This document shows positions 41,891 to 50,453 of a DNA stretch of 64,000 nucleotides, one piece after another. Position numbers and translations under genes: made by a program. Numbering within the stretch: position 1 is the stretch's first letter; each line of letters starts with the position of its first letter. The stretch comes from Dehalogenimonas sp. WBC-2 (lineage in GTDB: Bacteria > Chloroflexota > Dehalococcoidia > Dehalococcoidales > Dehalococcoidaceae). The stretch is from NCBI GenBank assembly GCA_001005265.1, contig CP011392.1, positions 1,661,729-1,725,728 of the forward strand. The letters run 5' to 3'. Under the pieces are notes generated by a model. That model was given only the letters and a program-made list of their open reading frames with translations. It had not been told where the DNA came from and made no database searches.

Positions 41891-42130
41891 TTAGACGGTT
41901 TTTGATTGTTTATTGCTTTGCGTCCGCCGTTTAACCTCTTTGGCCGCGACGCCGTCTTCCAGATGCGTCACCAATTTTGTTTCCGGTGATTTGTCAGCCC
42001 CGCCGACGGCGTGCCGCAATTGGTGAACTCCTTTACCCAGCATCCTGCCAAACGACGGCACAAAGGCCGCCCCGGTTATGATAAGGATGATAACTATTAT
42101 CAGTAATATTTCAACAGGTCCGAATCGCAT
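41891..42130 (-). CDS. TatA-family translocase subunit, divergent
   Basis: A 79-residue protein: helix VEILLIIVIILIITGAAFVP then an amphipathic helix (FGRMLGKGVHQLRHAV). The usual FG..KLP hinge is altered (FVPSFGRML). Three TatA/B-like proteins in a row suggest specialisation of the pore component. Preceded by the canonical TatA gene. Confidence 0.75.
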   Translation of the reverse strand: MRFGPVEILLIIVIILIITGAAFVPSFGRMLGKGVHQLRHAVGGADKSPETKLVTHLEDGVAAKEVKRRTQSNKQSKTV

Positions 42131-42184
42131 AGCGATCCCCCTCTGGGAGCATGGCTCCCGAATGAACTGTTTTTTTATATTCTA

Positions 42185-42442
42185 CTATAAGTCATCAGAT
42201 TTAGGTTTGTCTTCAGTTTGCGGTTTGGTCTCTACTGCCTCTGTTTTGACCACTGTGGCTTTCTCAACCTTAGTTTCTTCTTTGGTCTCTTCTTTGACTT
42301 CCTCGTCTTCACCAGTTGAGGCTTTCTGGAAAGAACGCAGTCCTTTGCCGATAGCCTCGCCCACTTGCGGCAACTTGCCGACGCCGAAGATCAGAAGGAC
42401 GATAACCAAAATTATAACGAGCTCCATTGGTCCTAAACGCAT
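42185..42442 (-). CDS. tatA: TatA-family translocase subunit
   Basis: An 85-residue protein from the ATG at 42440-42442, with AGGAGG upstream; the frame further upstream is not plausible. [36 protein letters not shown] is textbook TatA (helix, FG.GKLP hinge, amphipathic helix), followed by a Glu/Lys/Thr-rich tail. First of the tat genes. Confidence 0.88.
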   Translation of the reverse strand: MRLGPMELVIILVIVLLIFGVGKLPQVGEAIGKGLRSFQKASTGEDEEVKEETKEETKVEKATVVKTEAVETKPQTEDKPKSDDL

Positions 42443-42671
42443 TTTCAACCTCCTGTTATTGGAGCAGGGAATCTCTGCTGAAAATAAATGATACTCTGCC
42501 AAACCGAACTTTGTCAATGGGTACTAGACATAATATCACCTAAAACAGCCATAAATTAGCAAAGTGTTACTTTGTTTGCTAATTTAGTATCGCGTTTTTG
42601 TTATCCCGAACCCCAGTTGAGTATTCATCCAATTTCGATAGCATCACCAATACTCGCTTAAAGCCGAAACC

Positions 42672-44210
42672 CTATCGGGCGAAGTCTGTCGCGCGGGTTT
42701 CTCGCATAACCGTTACCTTGATCTGACCCGGGTAATCCAAACCATCTTCTATCTTTTTGACAATATCCCGGGCAAGACGCATAGCGCCCAGATCATCCAC
42801 CACTTCCGGCTTGACCATAATCCGTATCTCCCGGCCGGCCTGGATGGCGTAAGAGCGTTCAACACCCTCAAAGCTATTGGCGATTTCTTCCAGATCTTTC
42901 AAGCGCTTGATATAGTTTTCCAGCGATTCACGGCGGGCTCCCGGGCGGGCGCTTGAAATGGCATCCGCGGCAGAGACAATAAAACCCCAGATTGAAGTCT
43001 CAGGCATATCAAAATGATGCTCGGCGACACCACGCACCACGTCAGCTGATTTATCCCACTGCTTCACAAGATCAGCACCGATAGCGGCATGGGTGCCCTC
43101 TACCTCACGGTCAACCGCTTTGCCGATATCGTGAAGGAAACCGGCGCGTTTGGCGATATTAACATTAACCCCTAATTCTGTGGCGATCATACCGGACATC
43201 TGCGCTACTTCCACGCTATGTTGTAAAACATTTTGACCATAACTGGTGCGGTACTTGAGCCTACCCATGAGCTTTATGAGTTCCGGTCTCAAGCCATGGA
43301 CTCCGGCGGAGTAGGCCGCCTGCTCACCGGCGCTTTGCATGGCAGCCTCAGTTTCTTCTTTGGCTTTGGCCACCACTTCTTCAATACGCGCCGGATGTAT
43401 CCGTCCATCTAAGACCAGTTTCGATAGTGCCTGGCGGGCGATCTCACGCCGGACCGGATCGAAGCTGCTGATGGTAACCGCCTCCGGAGTGTCGTCAATA
43501 ATGAGGTCAACACCAGTGGCCTGTTCCAAGGCGCGGATGTTGCGGCCTTCACGGCCTATCAGGCGGCCTTTCATTTCATCGCTGGGGATTGCCACCACAC
43601 TAGCAGTGGTTTCCACAACCACATCGGAGGCACAGCGCTGAATAGCATGGATAATGATATCCCGTGCCTTTTCATCAGCTTCCTCTTTAATCTTTTGTTC
43701 CCACTGCCGGACACGGCGGGAGGTCTCCTGCTGCATTTCACCTTCAACTATTTCCAGCAGATGCTCCTTGGCTTCCTGGGTGGTCAGACCGGCCACATCC
43801 TCAAGTTTCTGTTGTTCCTGCTCACGGAGGGTGCCGACCTTCTCCCGTTCTTCTTCAATGGACTTCTCTCTGTTGAGCAAATCCCGCTCCCGCTGATCGA
43901 GATTTTCCAGCTTACGCTCCAGAGTTTCTACCTTTTGGGTAACCCGGTTTTCCTGCCGGGCTAACTCTGACCTGCGCTCCCGCAAGTCAGCATCGGCGGA
44001 AAGCCGTAACTTTTCCGCTTCATCCCGGCCTTCCTGGATAATGTTTCGGGATTCTATCCTGGACTCAGCGATAGTATGTGACGCCTTGCGCTGAGCAACC
44101 TTAAGCTGGCGGGAAATCATGGTACCGCGGGAGATAAAAATAGCCATACCGCCGAAGATAGCACCGATAACAAAGCTAAAAAAAATAGCCAGTACGTTGT
44201 CAAGACCCAT
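42672..44210 (-). CDS. rny: Ribonuclease Y
   Basis: A 512-residue membrane-anchored endoribonuclease that starts mRNA decay. An N-terminal helix ([21 protein letters not shown]), a long coiled coil (residues 30-190, [28 protein letters not shown]), the KH domain ([35 protein letters not shown]) and the HD domain with [10 protein letters not shown] are in order. Full length for the family. Confidence 0.95.
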   Translation of the reverse strand: MGLDNVLAIFFSFVIGAIFGGMAIFISRGTMISRQLKVAQRKASHTIAESRIESRNIIQEGRDEAEKLRLSADADLRERRSELARQENRVTQKVETLERKLENLDQRERDLLNREKSIEEEREKVGTLREQEQQKLEDVAGLTTQEAKEHLLEIVEGEMQQETSRRVRQWEQKIKEEADEKARDIIIHAIQRCASDVVVETTASVVAIPSDEMKGRLIGREGRNIRALEQATGVDLIIDDTPEAVTISSFDPVRREIARQALSKLVLDGRIHPARIEEVVAKAKEETEAAMQSAGEQAAYSAGVHGLRPELIKLMGRLKYRTSYGQNVLQHSVEVAQMSGMIATELGVNVNIAKRAGFLHDIGKAVDREVEGTHAAIGADLVKQWDKSADVVRGVAEHHFDMPETSIWGFIVSAADAISSARPGARRESLENYIKRLKDLEEIANSFEGVERSYAIQAGREIRIMVKPEVVDDLGAMRLARDIVKKIEDGLDYPGQIKVTVMRETRATDFAR

Positions 44211-44374
44211 ATATTTAAACCCCCGAATATATATTTAGTTGGCTTCCGTTACTATGGGGGGTAACGGTTAATAGTAAGGCGTTCACCCGGTAGTGTCAAC
44301 TTGGCAAGGACGGGGATGAAGCATCAATATCTAATATCTAAATCCTAACAAGTCCAAAACAAACGGTCGTTTCT

Positions 44375-44507
44375 ACAACCAACGTACGGCCTCCAGCCAA
44401 AGCAGCAGCAGATTTGTTTTTCAGCAAAGTGAAAAATACCAAAACAACCTCCTTATTACGATTAAAACTGGTAAAAACAACCGGTTGTTTTCGGAAGAAA
44501 CAAATAT
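44375..44507 (-). repeat. Dispersed element, copy C, abutting the recX stop
   Basis: Read on the minus strand it runs from CATATTTGTTTCTTCCGAAA through AACAACCGGTTGTT and TTTTAATCGTAATAAGGAGG to AAACAAATC, then GTACGTTGGTTGTAG. It closely matches the second half of copy B. The promoter half is missing and it joins 3 bp after the recX stop. The rest of 44211-44510 has no gene. Confidence 0.78.
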
Positions 44508-44510
44508 GCT

Positions 44511-45080
44511 TCAGAACTTTTGGACTTGATTATCTGATTCTTCAGCTTCAAGACGCTTCATGGTTGCTTCCACGACATCCCAACTGAAACCCCGACGCTT
44601 AAGGAAAGCGCTGAGCTTGAGTCTTGCTTCTTTGGGCGACAGAGCCGACAACCTGCGCACCCGGGGCAAAGCGGCGCGGTAGGCTGATTCAGCATCGTCA
44701 ATTACGGCGACAGCCTCTTCCGCGGTATCACCGGCGATACCTTTGATCTGAAGTTCCCGTTTCACCATGAAGGCCGAACGAGGTCTGGAAGCGGTGCGGT
44801 TTTCAGTCCATAACCGGGCAAAATCTTGATCATTGATAACCCCGGAGGCCTTCAGTCTGTTTAGCGTGCTTTCAACTTTTTCCTGGTCAAAACCCTTGTC
44901 GGCAAGACGACGTCGGACTTCGGATTCACTGCGTGCCCGATGGTCAAGCAACCTCAACGCCGACTCATAGCAAGCATCAGGGCGCTCATCCAATGATTCT
45001 AGACTTGAGGAATCGGCCGATAATTCCTCGGCCTCGTCAGTACCGGTCAGTAGTTTAGCGCCTGTATGCCATTTCGGCAT
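44511..45080 (-). CDS. recX: RecA regulator RecX
   Basis: A 189-residue protein with three RecX helical repeats: ALRLLDHRARSESEVRRRLADKGFDQEKVESTLNRL, VINDQDFARLWTENRTASRPRSAFMVKREL and RLKLSAFLKRRGFSWDVVEATMKRL-type segments. The N-terminal 35 residues are an acidic extension. It modulates RecA filaments and follows recA by 56 bp. The extreme C-terminus (SDNQVQKF) runs up to a repeat element and may have been altered by its insertion. Confidence 0.9.
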   Translation of the reverse strand: MPKWHTGAKLLTGTDEAEELSADSSSLESLDERPDACYESALRLLDHRARSESEVRRRLADKGFDQEKVESTLNRLKASGVINDQDFARLWTENRTASRPRSAFMVKRELQIKGIAGDTAEEAVAVIDDAESAYRAALPRVRRLSALSPKEARLKLSAFLKRRGFSWDVVEATMKRLEAEESDNQVQKF

Positions 45081-45136
45081 TGGCCATTCCTTTGGTGATA
45101 AATCTTAGTGCTGTGATCAGATACTGAACTTATGAC

Positions 45137-46168
45137 CTAATCAGCCTCAACCGTGCTCCGGACAGTGCCGGAGGCCGCCCGAATCTCGGCCTCAAGTGCG
45201 TCGGCGATGTCCTGGTGCTGGACAAGGAAGGTTCTGGCAGCTTCTCTGCCCTGGCCGAGGCGCAGATCGCCGTAGGAGAAAAATGAACCTGATTTCTTGA
45301 TGATGCCGGTTTCCACTCCCAAATCAATCAGATTACCCTCACGGGAAATACCGGAGTCAAAGAGTATATCAAACTCCGCGACCCGGAAGGGCGGGGCGAC
45401 CTTGTTTTTAACCACCCGCGCTTTGACGTGGCTGCCGATGGCAGTGTTGCCGGTTTTCAAAGTCTCAACCCGCCGGATATCCAGCCGCACGGAGGCGTAG
45501 AACTTGAGCGCCCGGCCGCCGGGGGTGACCTCAGGATTACCGAACATAACGCCGACTTTCTCACGTAACTGGTTAATAAAGATGACGGCAGTACCGGTGT
45601 TGCCAATCGACGCAGTAAGTTTCCGAAGAGCCTGACTCATCAGACGCGCCTGAAGGCCAACGTGAGAATCCCCCATATCGCCCTCAAGTTCCGCTTTGGG
45701 CACCAGCGCGGCAACACTGTCAATAACCACCAGATCAGCGCCGCCACTGCGAACCAATTTTTCGCAGATATCCAGAGCTTCCTCACCGGCATCAGGTTGG
45801 GCGATATAAAGCTCATCAAGGTTGATACCGCATATCTTGGCATATTTAGGATCAAAGGCATGCTCAACATCAATATAAAAGGCCTTGCCGCCGCGTTTCT
45901 GACACTGGGCCATGATATGTTGCGCCAGAGTGGTCTTGCCAGAACCTTCCGGGCCATAAATCTCAGTGACACGGCCCCGAGGGATGCCGCCGACACCCAA
46001 AGCCAGATCAAGGGCCAGTGAACCGGTAGGGATGACCTCCACGGCTATACCCGAAGCGGCATCTGAAAGTTTCATAATGGCGCCCTTGCCAAACTGTTTT
46101 TCAATCATACCCAAGGCAATTTCCAATGACTTTTGCTTTTCCGGATTTTTTTCTGTATTCATCTTCAC
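45137..46168 (-). CDS. recA: Recombinase RecA
   Basis: A 343-residue strand-exchange ATPase. Motifs: Walker [10 protein letters not shown] (about residue 70), [13 protein letters not shown], Walker [14 protein letters not shown], loop 2 [37 protein letters not shown]. The C-terminal domain is short and ends in acidic residues. Followed by recX, the common arrangement. A ribosome site (GGAACAGG) is present near the ATG. Confidence 0.97.
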   Translation of the reverse strand: MKMNTEKNPEKQKSLEIALGMIEKQFGKGAIMKLSDAASGIAVEVIPTGSLALDLALGVGGIPRGRVTEIYGPEGSGKTTLAQHIMAQCQKRGGKAFYIDVEHAFDPKYAKICGINLDELYIAQPDAGEEALDICEKLVRSGGADLVVIDSVAALVPKAELEGDMGDSHVGLQARLMSQALRKLTASIGNTGTAVIFINQLREKVGVMFGNPEVTPGGRALKFYASVRLDIRRVETLKTGNTAIGSHVKARVVKNKVAPPFRVAEFDILFDSGISREGNLIDLGVETGIIKKSGSFFSYGDLRLGQGREAARTFLVQHQDIADALEAEIRAASGTVRSTVEAD

Positions 46169-46270
46169 CTGTTCCTTACAAATCCCTGGTCATAATACCA
46201 TAGACTATCTTGGCTACACAAGTGTTCTAATATAGAAATGGCTTAATAACATGGATGCTACCGGCATCGG

Positions 46271-46389
46271 GATTTGTTTTGTTTTTTGGCGGAATATTTT
46301 TTAGGGAAACAACCTCCGGTCATCAGCTTTGAAAAATGGGATGCCAATAGTGAGGTTGTTTGGTTGAATCAAATAGAAACAAATCGCTC
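46271..46389. repeat. Palindromic part of dispersed element, copy E
   Basis: Bounded by inverted GATTTGTTT (46272) and AAACAAATC (46379-46387), with a nested inverted pair AAACAACCTCC / TGAGGTTGTTT. It lies just after the stop of the family gene at 46391, so this copy holds promoter, gene and 3' palindrome: the most complete version in the window. Confidence 0.72.
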
Positions 46390-46390
46390 A

Positions 46391-46762
46391 TCAGCATTGC
46401 TCCAATTGTTCCAGTATCTCCGGCGACAGGCTGAAATCATCCGGAACCTTTTCCAAGGCGGCGATCAGACCCTGATTGTCATGTTTGGCAACACGATATT
46501 TCAAGACGACCATGCCTATGAAGAGCACCAGCATCCGTTTTCTGACCCCGACGTTGACAGGCTTATGTTGCAGTACCTGCTGCAAACGACACTTAGCCTG
46601 GAAAAGTTCCAGGTCAATGCCGGTAAACCCGGTCAGTGCCTCAATTCTGAGACGATTTTGGGCGATAAAGACCTTAGAATAATAACCGTGGGTACGGGCA
46701 TTACAGTTTCCGGGCGGGGCACCGCGGCGGCGTTTTAGCGGTGATTTGTTTTCTTGATTCAA
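46391..46762 (-). CDS. Repeat-family small basic protein with GN.NARTHG.YS motif
   Basis: A 123-residue protein starting at TTG with GGAG upstream (CAGGAGCACAA). The N-terminal KRRRGAPPGNCNARTHGYYS is shared with the gene at 8180; the rest (LFQAKCRLQQVLQHKPVNVGVRKRMLVLFIGMVVLKY) is helical and mildly hydrophobic, and in the same region as the partner's RARAKLAAVVRHTPDNYRVILLAVGSVARLY-type segment. Both genes have the same promoter type and start codon. Function unknown; no resemblance to a known transposase. Confidence 0.62.
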   Translation of the reverse strand: MNQENKSPLKRRRGAPPGNCNARTHGYYSKVFIAQNRLRIEALTGFTGIDLELFQAKCRLQQVLQHKPVNVGVRKRMLVLFIGMVVLKYRVAKHDNQGLIAALEKVPDDFSLSPEILEQLEQC

Positions 46763-46795
46763 TTGTGCTCCTGTGTTCTAATATTCTTTAGCTAT

Positions 46796-46860
46796 ATAGT
46801 AGTATGCTTGATGGCAATTGTCAAGAGGGTTTTGAGACTTTTTGAGGGTATATTTTTGAA
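46796..46860 (-). promoter_or_regulatory. Conserved promoter block of the repeat family, copy E
   Basis: Minus strand: AAAAAGTCTCAAAACCC, TTGACA (46819-46824), 17-bp spacer, TACTAT (46796-46801). Same -10 and spacing as copy F at 8119-8147. Confidence 0.8.
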
Positions 46861-47249
46861 GTAAGAGATAGCTGTCTTCAGCACAGGTCATATGGAGAGG
46901 GCCTTTCGACAAGCTCGGAGGGCCGAAGCACTATAAATCTCAAATAAGACCAAAATACAAAACTATGTGTTTGTTGGTTTTATAGGTGAGATTGCCATCC
47001 TTCAACTTTGCTCCCCAAGTACAAACTTGGGACAAGCAGGACAGGCTAGCTTCGCTCTTCGCAACGACAGGTGGCTCTGTCTTTTTACGCTTACCGAATA
47101 GGGCGGGCGAGGCATGCCTCGCCCCTACGGGACCACAGGGCAGATAGGAAGAGGAAGACCCTTCGACTTAACTCCCTGATTTCTCTTTTGCAAAAGCAGA
47201 CTTCATGGTCTTTTCAGCTTGACCCCGCTGTTCCTACATGCCATAATAA
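46861..47249. other. Intergenic region with an extragenic palindrome
   Basis: No credible gene. A perfect 20-bp palindrome GGGCGAGGCATGCCTCGCCC lies at 47105-47124, followed by CCTACGGG, resembling fragments at 6465 and 26058-26105. Confidence 0.55.
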
Positions 47250-47265
47250 TTGCGAAGGTTCGCAA
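47250..47265. promoter_or_regulatory. Fur-family operator upstream of the regulator gene
   Basis: A perfect inverted repeat TTGCGAA-GG-TTCGCAA ending 5 bp before the ATG at 47271. It would block transcription or ribosome access of the regulator-cbi unit when the regulator binds. Confidence 0.65.
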
Positions 47266-47270
47266 TAACT

Positions 47271-47699
47271 ATGAGTTGCAATATAATTCTCAAGGAAAAA
47301 GGTTACAGATTGACGCCACAGCGCCGGGTCATTCTGGACATTCTGCATCAGGGCAATTCACATCTTACCGCCGACGCGATCTTTGAGGAGGTCAAAACCA
47401 GAGTGGCAGGAGTCAACCGCTCAACGGTCTACCGTACCCTGGAACTAATGGAAAGCCTGGGGCTGGCGGTCAAGGCTGAACTCCACGGCAGTCATGTTTA
47501 TCATCACTCAGAAGAAGGCCACCACCATCACCTGAAATGCCGTTCCTGCGGCAAGGTCATAGAATTACCTGAGGCGGCCCTCTCAAATCTAATTCAGACG
47601 CTACGCGAGACCCATGGGTTTGAAGCGGAGCTTAACCACCACGTCATCACCGGCCTTTGCCAGCAGTGCCGCGCTAACAACACACAAACCACTCTTTAA
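47271..47699 (+). CDS. Fur-family metalloregulator upstream of the cobalt transporter
   Basis: A 142-residue regulator from the ATG at 47271. The winged helix (YRLTPQRRVILDILHQGNSHLTADAIFEEV..VNRSTVYRTLELM) is followed by the metal site SEEGHHHHLKCRSCGKVIELPE and a C-terminal CQQC pair (structural zinc). The run of His and its position 12 bp before cbiM suggest it senses Co, Ni or Zn and represses metal uptake. Which metal cannot be told from sequence. Confidence 0.88.
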   Translation: MSCNIILKEKGYRLTPQRRVILDILHQGNSHLTADAIFEEVKTRVAGVNRSTVYRTLELMESLGLAVKAELHGSHVYHHSEEGHHHHLKCRSCGKVIELPEAALSNLIQTLRETHGFEAELNHHVITGLCQQCRANNTQTTL

Positions 47700-47711
47700 G
47701 GAGGACCCACG

Positions 47712-48350
47712 ATGCACATACCCGATGGATTCCTGAATGCTGCAACGCTGGCTACCACCGGCGCGGCCTCAGCAGGGACGCTGGGGGTAGCGGTCAAGAT
47801 GGCAGCCAAAAAACTGGGCGAAAAACAAGTACCGCTGATGGGCATACTGGCCGCCTTCATCTTTGCCGCTCAAATGCTCAATTTCCCGGTGGCCGGGGGT
47901 ACCAGCGGACATCTGATAGGGGCGACCCTGTGCGTTATCCTGATCGGACCTTGGGCGGGGGTGATTATCATGTCCGCAGTGCTGATTGCTCAATCATTCA
48001 TTTTTCAGGACGGAGGGCTGCTGGCCCTGGGAGCCAATATCTTTAATATGGGTATCGTGGCAGTTTTCGGCGCTTTTGTAATCTACAAGCTGACAATTGG
48101 CATCTTCGGTAGCAACCGGCGAGGTCAGATTATCGGCGCGGCGGCGGCCGGGTGGGTCTCAGTAATGCTGGCGGCACTGGCCGCTTCTATTGAGCTGGCA
48201 GTATCCGGCGCTTCCCCTTTCGGCATTGTCTTCCCAGCCATGGCCGGAGTGCATGTTCTGATAGGCATCGGCGAAGGGCTTATTACCGTCTTCGTAGTTT
48301 CCGCCGTACTGGCTTCCCGAGCTGATATTTTACAGATGGAGAGGATATAA
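47712..48350 (+). CDS. cbiM: Energy-coupling factor cobalt transporter, substrate-capture protein
   Basis: A 212-residue membrane protein that begins MHIPDGFLN; the N-terminal Met-His chelates the metal in this family. Further motifs are FAAQMLNFPVAGGTSGHLIGATL and FPAMAGVHVLIGIGEGLIT. About seven helices. It captures Co2+ (or Ni2+) for import, here most likely for corrinoid synthesis or repair needed by RdhA and NrdJ. AAGGAGG precedes the ATG. Confidence 0.93.
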   Translation: MHIPDGFLNAATLATTGAASAGTLGVAVKMAAKKLGEKQVPLMGILAAFIFAAQMLNFPVAGGTSGHLIGATLCVILIGPWAGVIIMSAVLIAQSFIFQDGGLLALGANIFNMGIVAVFGAFVIYKLTIGIFGSNRRGQIIGAAAAGWVSVMLAALAASIELAVSGASPFGIVFPAMAGVHVLIGIGEGLITVFVVSAVLASRADILQMERI

Positions 48351-48351
48351 C

Positions 48352-48657
48352 ATGAGCTTCAAGAAATGGTGGCTGATTAGTCTGGGGGTTGCCCTTTTGT
48401 TGGCTACAGTCTCTCCTTTGGCTTCCAGTTCGCCCGATGGTCTGGAACGGGTAGCGGAAGACCATGCATTCATTGATACGGCACAATCATCACCTTTTGA
48501 AATCATCGCCGATTATGTCTTCCCCGGCGTCGAAAATGAAGCCGCAGCCACGATACTAGCAGGATGGACAGGCGTTTTGGTCATGTTCGGCGCGGTTTAT
48601 GGCTTCAGCTGGTTGATCACCAGAAAAAGAGCCTCGAAACCGTCCGTCTCTGGCTAA
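48352..48657 (+). CDS. cbiN: PDGLE-domain cobalt transporter subunit (CbiN-like)
   Basis: A 101-residue protein with two helices flanking an external loop that contains SSPDGLERVAEDHAF, the PDGLE motif. It starts 1 bp after cbiM stops. In this family it works with CbiM, sometimes fused to it, to allow metal loading. Confidence 0.85.
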   Translation: MSFKKWWLISLGVALLLATVSPLASSSPDGLERVAEDHAFIDTAQSSPFEIIADYVFPGVENEAAATILAGWTGVLVMFGAVYGFSWLITRKRASKPSVSG

Positions 48658-48681
48658 AGACCAAGGAGAATCATCACCGCC

Positions 48682-49461
48682 ATGCGCCACAGTTTTTTAG
48701 ATAAATATAGCGATCTTGAAACACCGATACACCGTCTGGATCCGCGTACCAAGTTGTTGCTGGTGCTACTGTTTATTGTGGCGGTAGTCATCACTCCAGC
48801 CGGAGGCTGGCTGGTCTTTAGCGCCTATTTTGTCTTGCTGGCTGCGGTTTTTACAGTTTCCGGACTGCCGCTGGGCTATGTATTGAAGCGGTCATTTATC
48901 ATACTGCCTTTTGTTTTGCTGTTAGGTTTGATCAATGTCTTTACCCGCCCCGGCGCAGAAGTAATAGGTTTAGACATCTTTAACTGGCATCTTGGCGTCA
49001 CCGACATCGGACTTATTTTTGTCGGTACTTTACTCCTTAAAAGCTGGCTGGCGGTTTTGGCGCTCATTTTATTATCCTCGACAACACCCTTACCCAATCT
49101 GCTAAAAGGCATTGAACGTCTGGGAGCGCCCAAGGTGCTGGTGATGATCATGTCCTTTATGTACCGCTATATATTTTTACTCATTGATGAAGTGCTCAGA
49201 ATGAAACAGGCGCGGGATTCACGCTCCGCGGGCAAAATATCCAACCTTGCCCAGGCTAAAACTGTCGGAAATATGATCGGGACCCTTTTCATCCGCTCCT
49301 ATGAACGCGGCGAGCGCGTCTACGGCTCAATGGTAGCCCGCGGTTTTGACGGTCACCCGCGCAGCTTGAACGAACTGGCTTTCAGCAGAAACGACGCCGT
49401 CATCGGCGCGGTCTTCGGGGTAGCAATTATTCTTCCCACAGTGATAAGGCTGACACTATGA
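48682..49461 (+). CDS. cbiQ: Energy-coupling factor transporter transmembrane protein
   Basis: A 259-residue T component with about five helices. The coupling-helix motifs are LERLGAPKVLVMIMSFMYRYIFLLIDEVLRMKQARDSRS and GTLFIRSYERGERVYGSMVARGF, which contact the ATPase. It links CbiM to CbiO. The stop overlaps the cbiO start by 4 bp. Confidence 0.92.
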   Translation: MRHSFLDKYSDLETPIHRLDPRTKLLLVLLFIVAVVITPAGGWLVFSAYFVLLAAVFTVSGLPLGYVLKRSFIILPFVLLLGLINVFTRPGAEVIGLDIFNWHLGVTDIGLIFVGTLLLKSWLAVLALILLSSTTPLPNLLKGIERLGAPKVLVMIMSFMYRYIFLLIDEVLRMKQARDSRSAGKISNLAQAKTVGNMIGTLFIRSYERGERVYGSMVARGFDGHPRSLNELAFSRNDAVIGAVFGVAIILPTVIRLTL

Positions 49462-50180
49462 TGAACGAAGCAGTCAAACTTGAAAACCTGAATTACATAT
49501 ACCCTGATGGACACCGGGCGCTGGATAGCGTGTGTTTAAGCATCGGATACGGTGAGTGTATCGCTATCGCCGGCAGCAACGGCGCCGGCAAATCAACGCT
49601 GCTGCTGCATTTGAACGGTATTATCCACGGCAGCAACGGCGCGGTTAAGGTCTCAGGTCTTCCGGTCAATAGCGCCAATCTGAAAACCATCCGCTCCAGG
49701 GTCGGCGTTGTTTTCCAGAACCCCGACGACCAGCTTTTTTGCCCCAGTGTCTTTGATGACGTGGCCTTTGGGCCAATCAACATGGGGCTGGCTGAGACCG
49801 AGGTAAAACAACGCGTAGTCAATGCCCTTGAGGCTGTCGGCTTACCCAGTTTTGAGAACCGCTCGTCACACCACCTGAGTCTGGGAGAGAAGAAGAGGAT
49901 CGCCCTGGCGAGCGTGCTTTCCATGCGCCCGGAGGTGCTGGCACTAGACGAGCCGTCATCTAACCTGGACCCTGCCGCCAAATGGGGTCTCATCAAATTG
50001 TTGAAATCCCTTGATATCACTAAAATAATCGTCTCGCACGATCTGGAACTTATTGAAGCCCTGTGTCCGCGGCTGGTCATCATGAAACAGGGCAGGGTGC
50101 TGGCCGACAGGGCGACGGCGGAGATCATGGCTGACCGGGCACTTCTAATCGCAGGGGGCCTGGCAGCAGCAGATTCCTAG
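49458..50180 (+). CDS. cbiO: Energy-coupling factor transporter ATPase
   Basis: A 240-residue ABC ATPase. Walker [11 protein letters not shown] (about residue 38), Q loop VFQNPDDQLF, signature LSLGEKKRIALAS, Walker B VLALDEPSS and switch His in IIVSHDLELIEAL. Last gene of the cobalt import operon. Confidence 0.93.
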   Translation: MMNEAVKLENLNYIYPDGHRALDSVCLSIGYGECIAIAGSNGAGKSTLLLHLNGIIHGSNGAVKVSGLPVNSANLKTIRSRVGVVFQNPDDQLFCPSVFDDVAFGPINMGLAETEVKQRVVNALEAVGLPSFENRSSHHLSLGEKKRIALASVLSMRPEVLALDEPSSNLDPAAKWGLIKLLKSLDITKIIVSHDLELIEALCPRLVIMKQGRVLADRATAEIMADRALLIAGGLAAADS

Positions 50181-50246
50181 TCCGGAATACAAAAACCCAA
50201 CCACCAGCCGATGCAATTTAAGCAGGCTATCGGTTATACTTCATCA

Positions 50247-50453
50247 ATGTCTCTACTTGACTTGATCAAACACCGCAAAAGCTGCCATAAGTTTAACGCG
50301 ACCCACTCTGTCCCCCCAGGAGATGATCAGACAATACCTGAAAGCGGCACGGCAAACCGCTTGCCCGTAAATCACTTAACGAAATATCATCGTATGATGT
50401 CTATCGCCCGAATGGCCCGATGATTCCGGTGATTGATACTAATGAATCGGTTT
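50247..50453 (+). pseudogene. Decayed nitroreductase-like remnant
   Basis: MSLLDLIKHRKSCHKFNATHS at 50247 resembles the N-terminus of nitroreductases (RRSxRxF), then continues in another frame as EMIRQYLKAARQTA (the ILEAAxxAPS helix) and ends at a stop. A third frame runs to about 50453 (YDVYRPNGPMIPVIDTNESV). Several frame changes within 200 bp indicate a relic. It converges on nadD. Confidence 0.45.
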
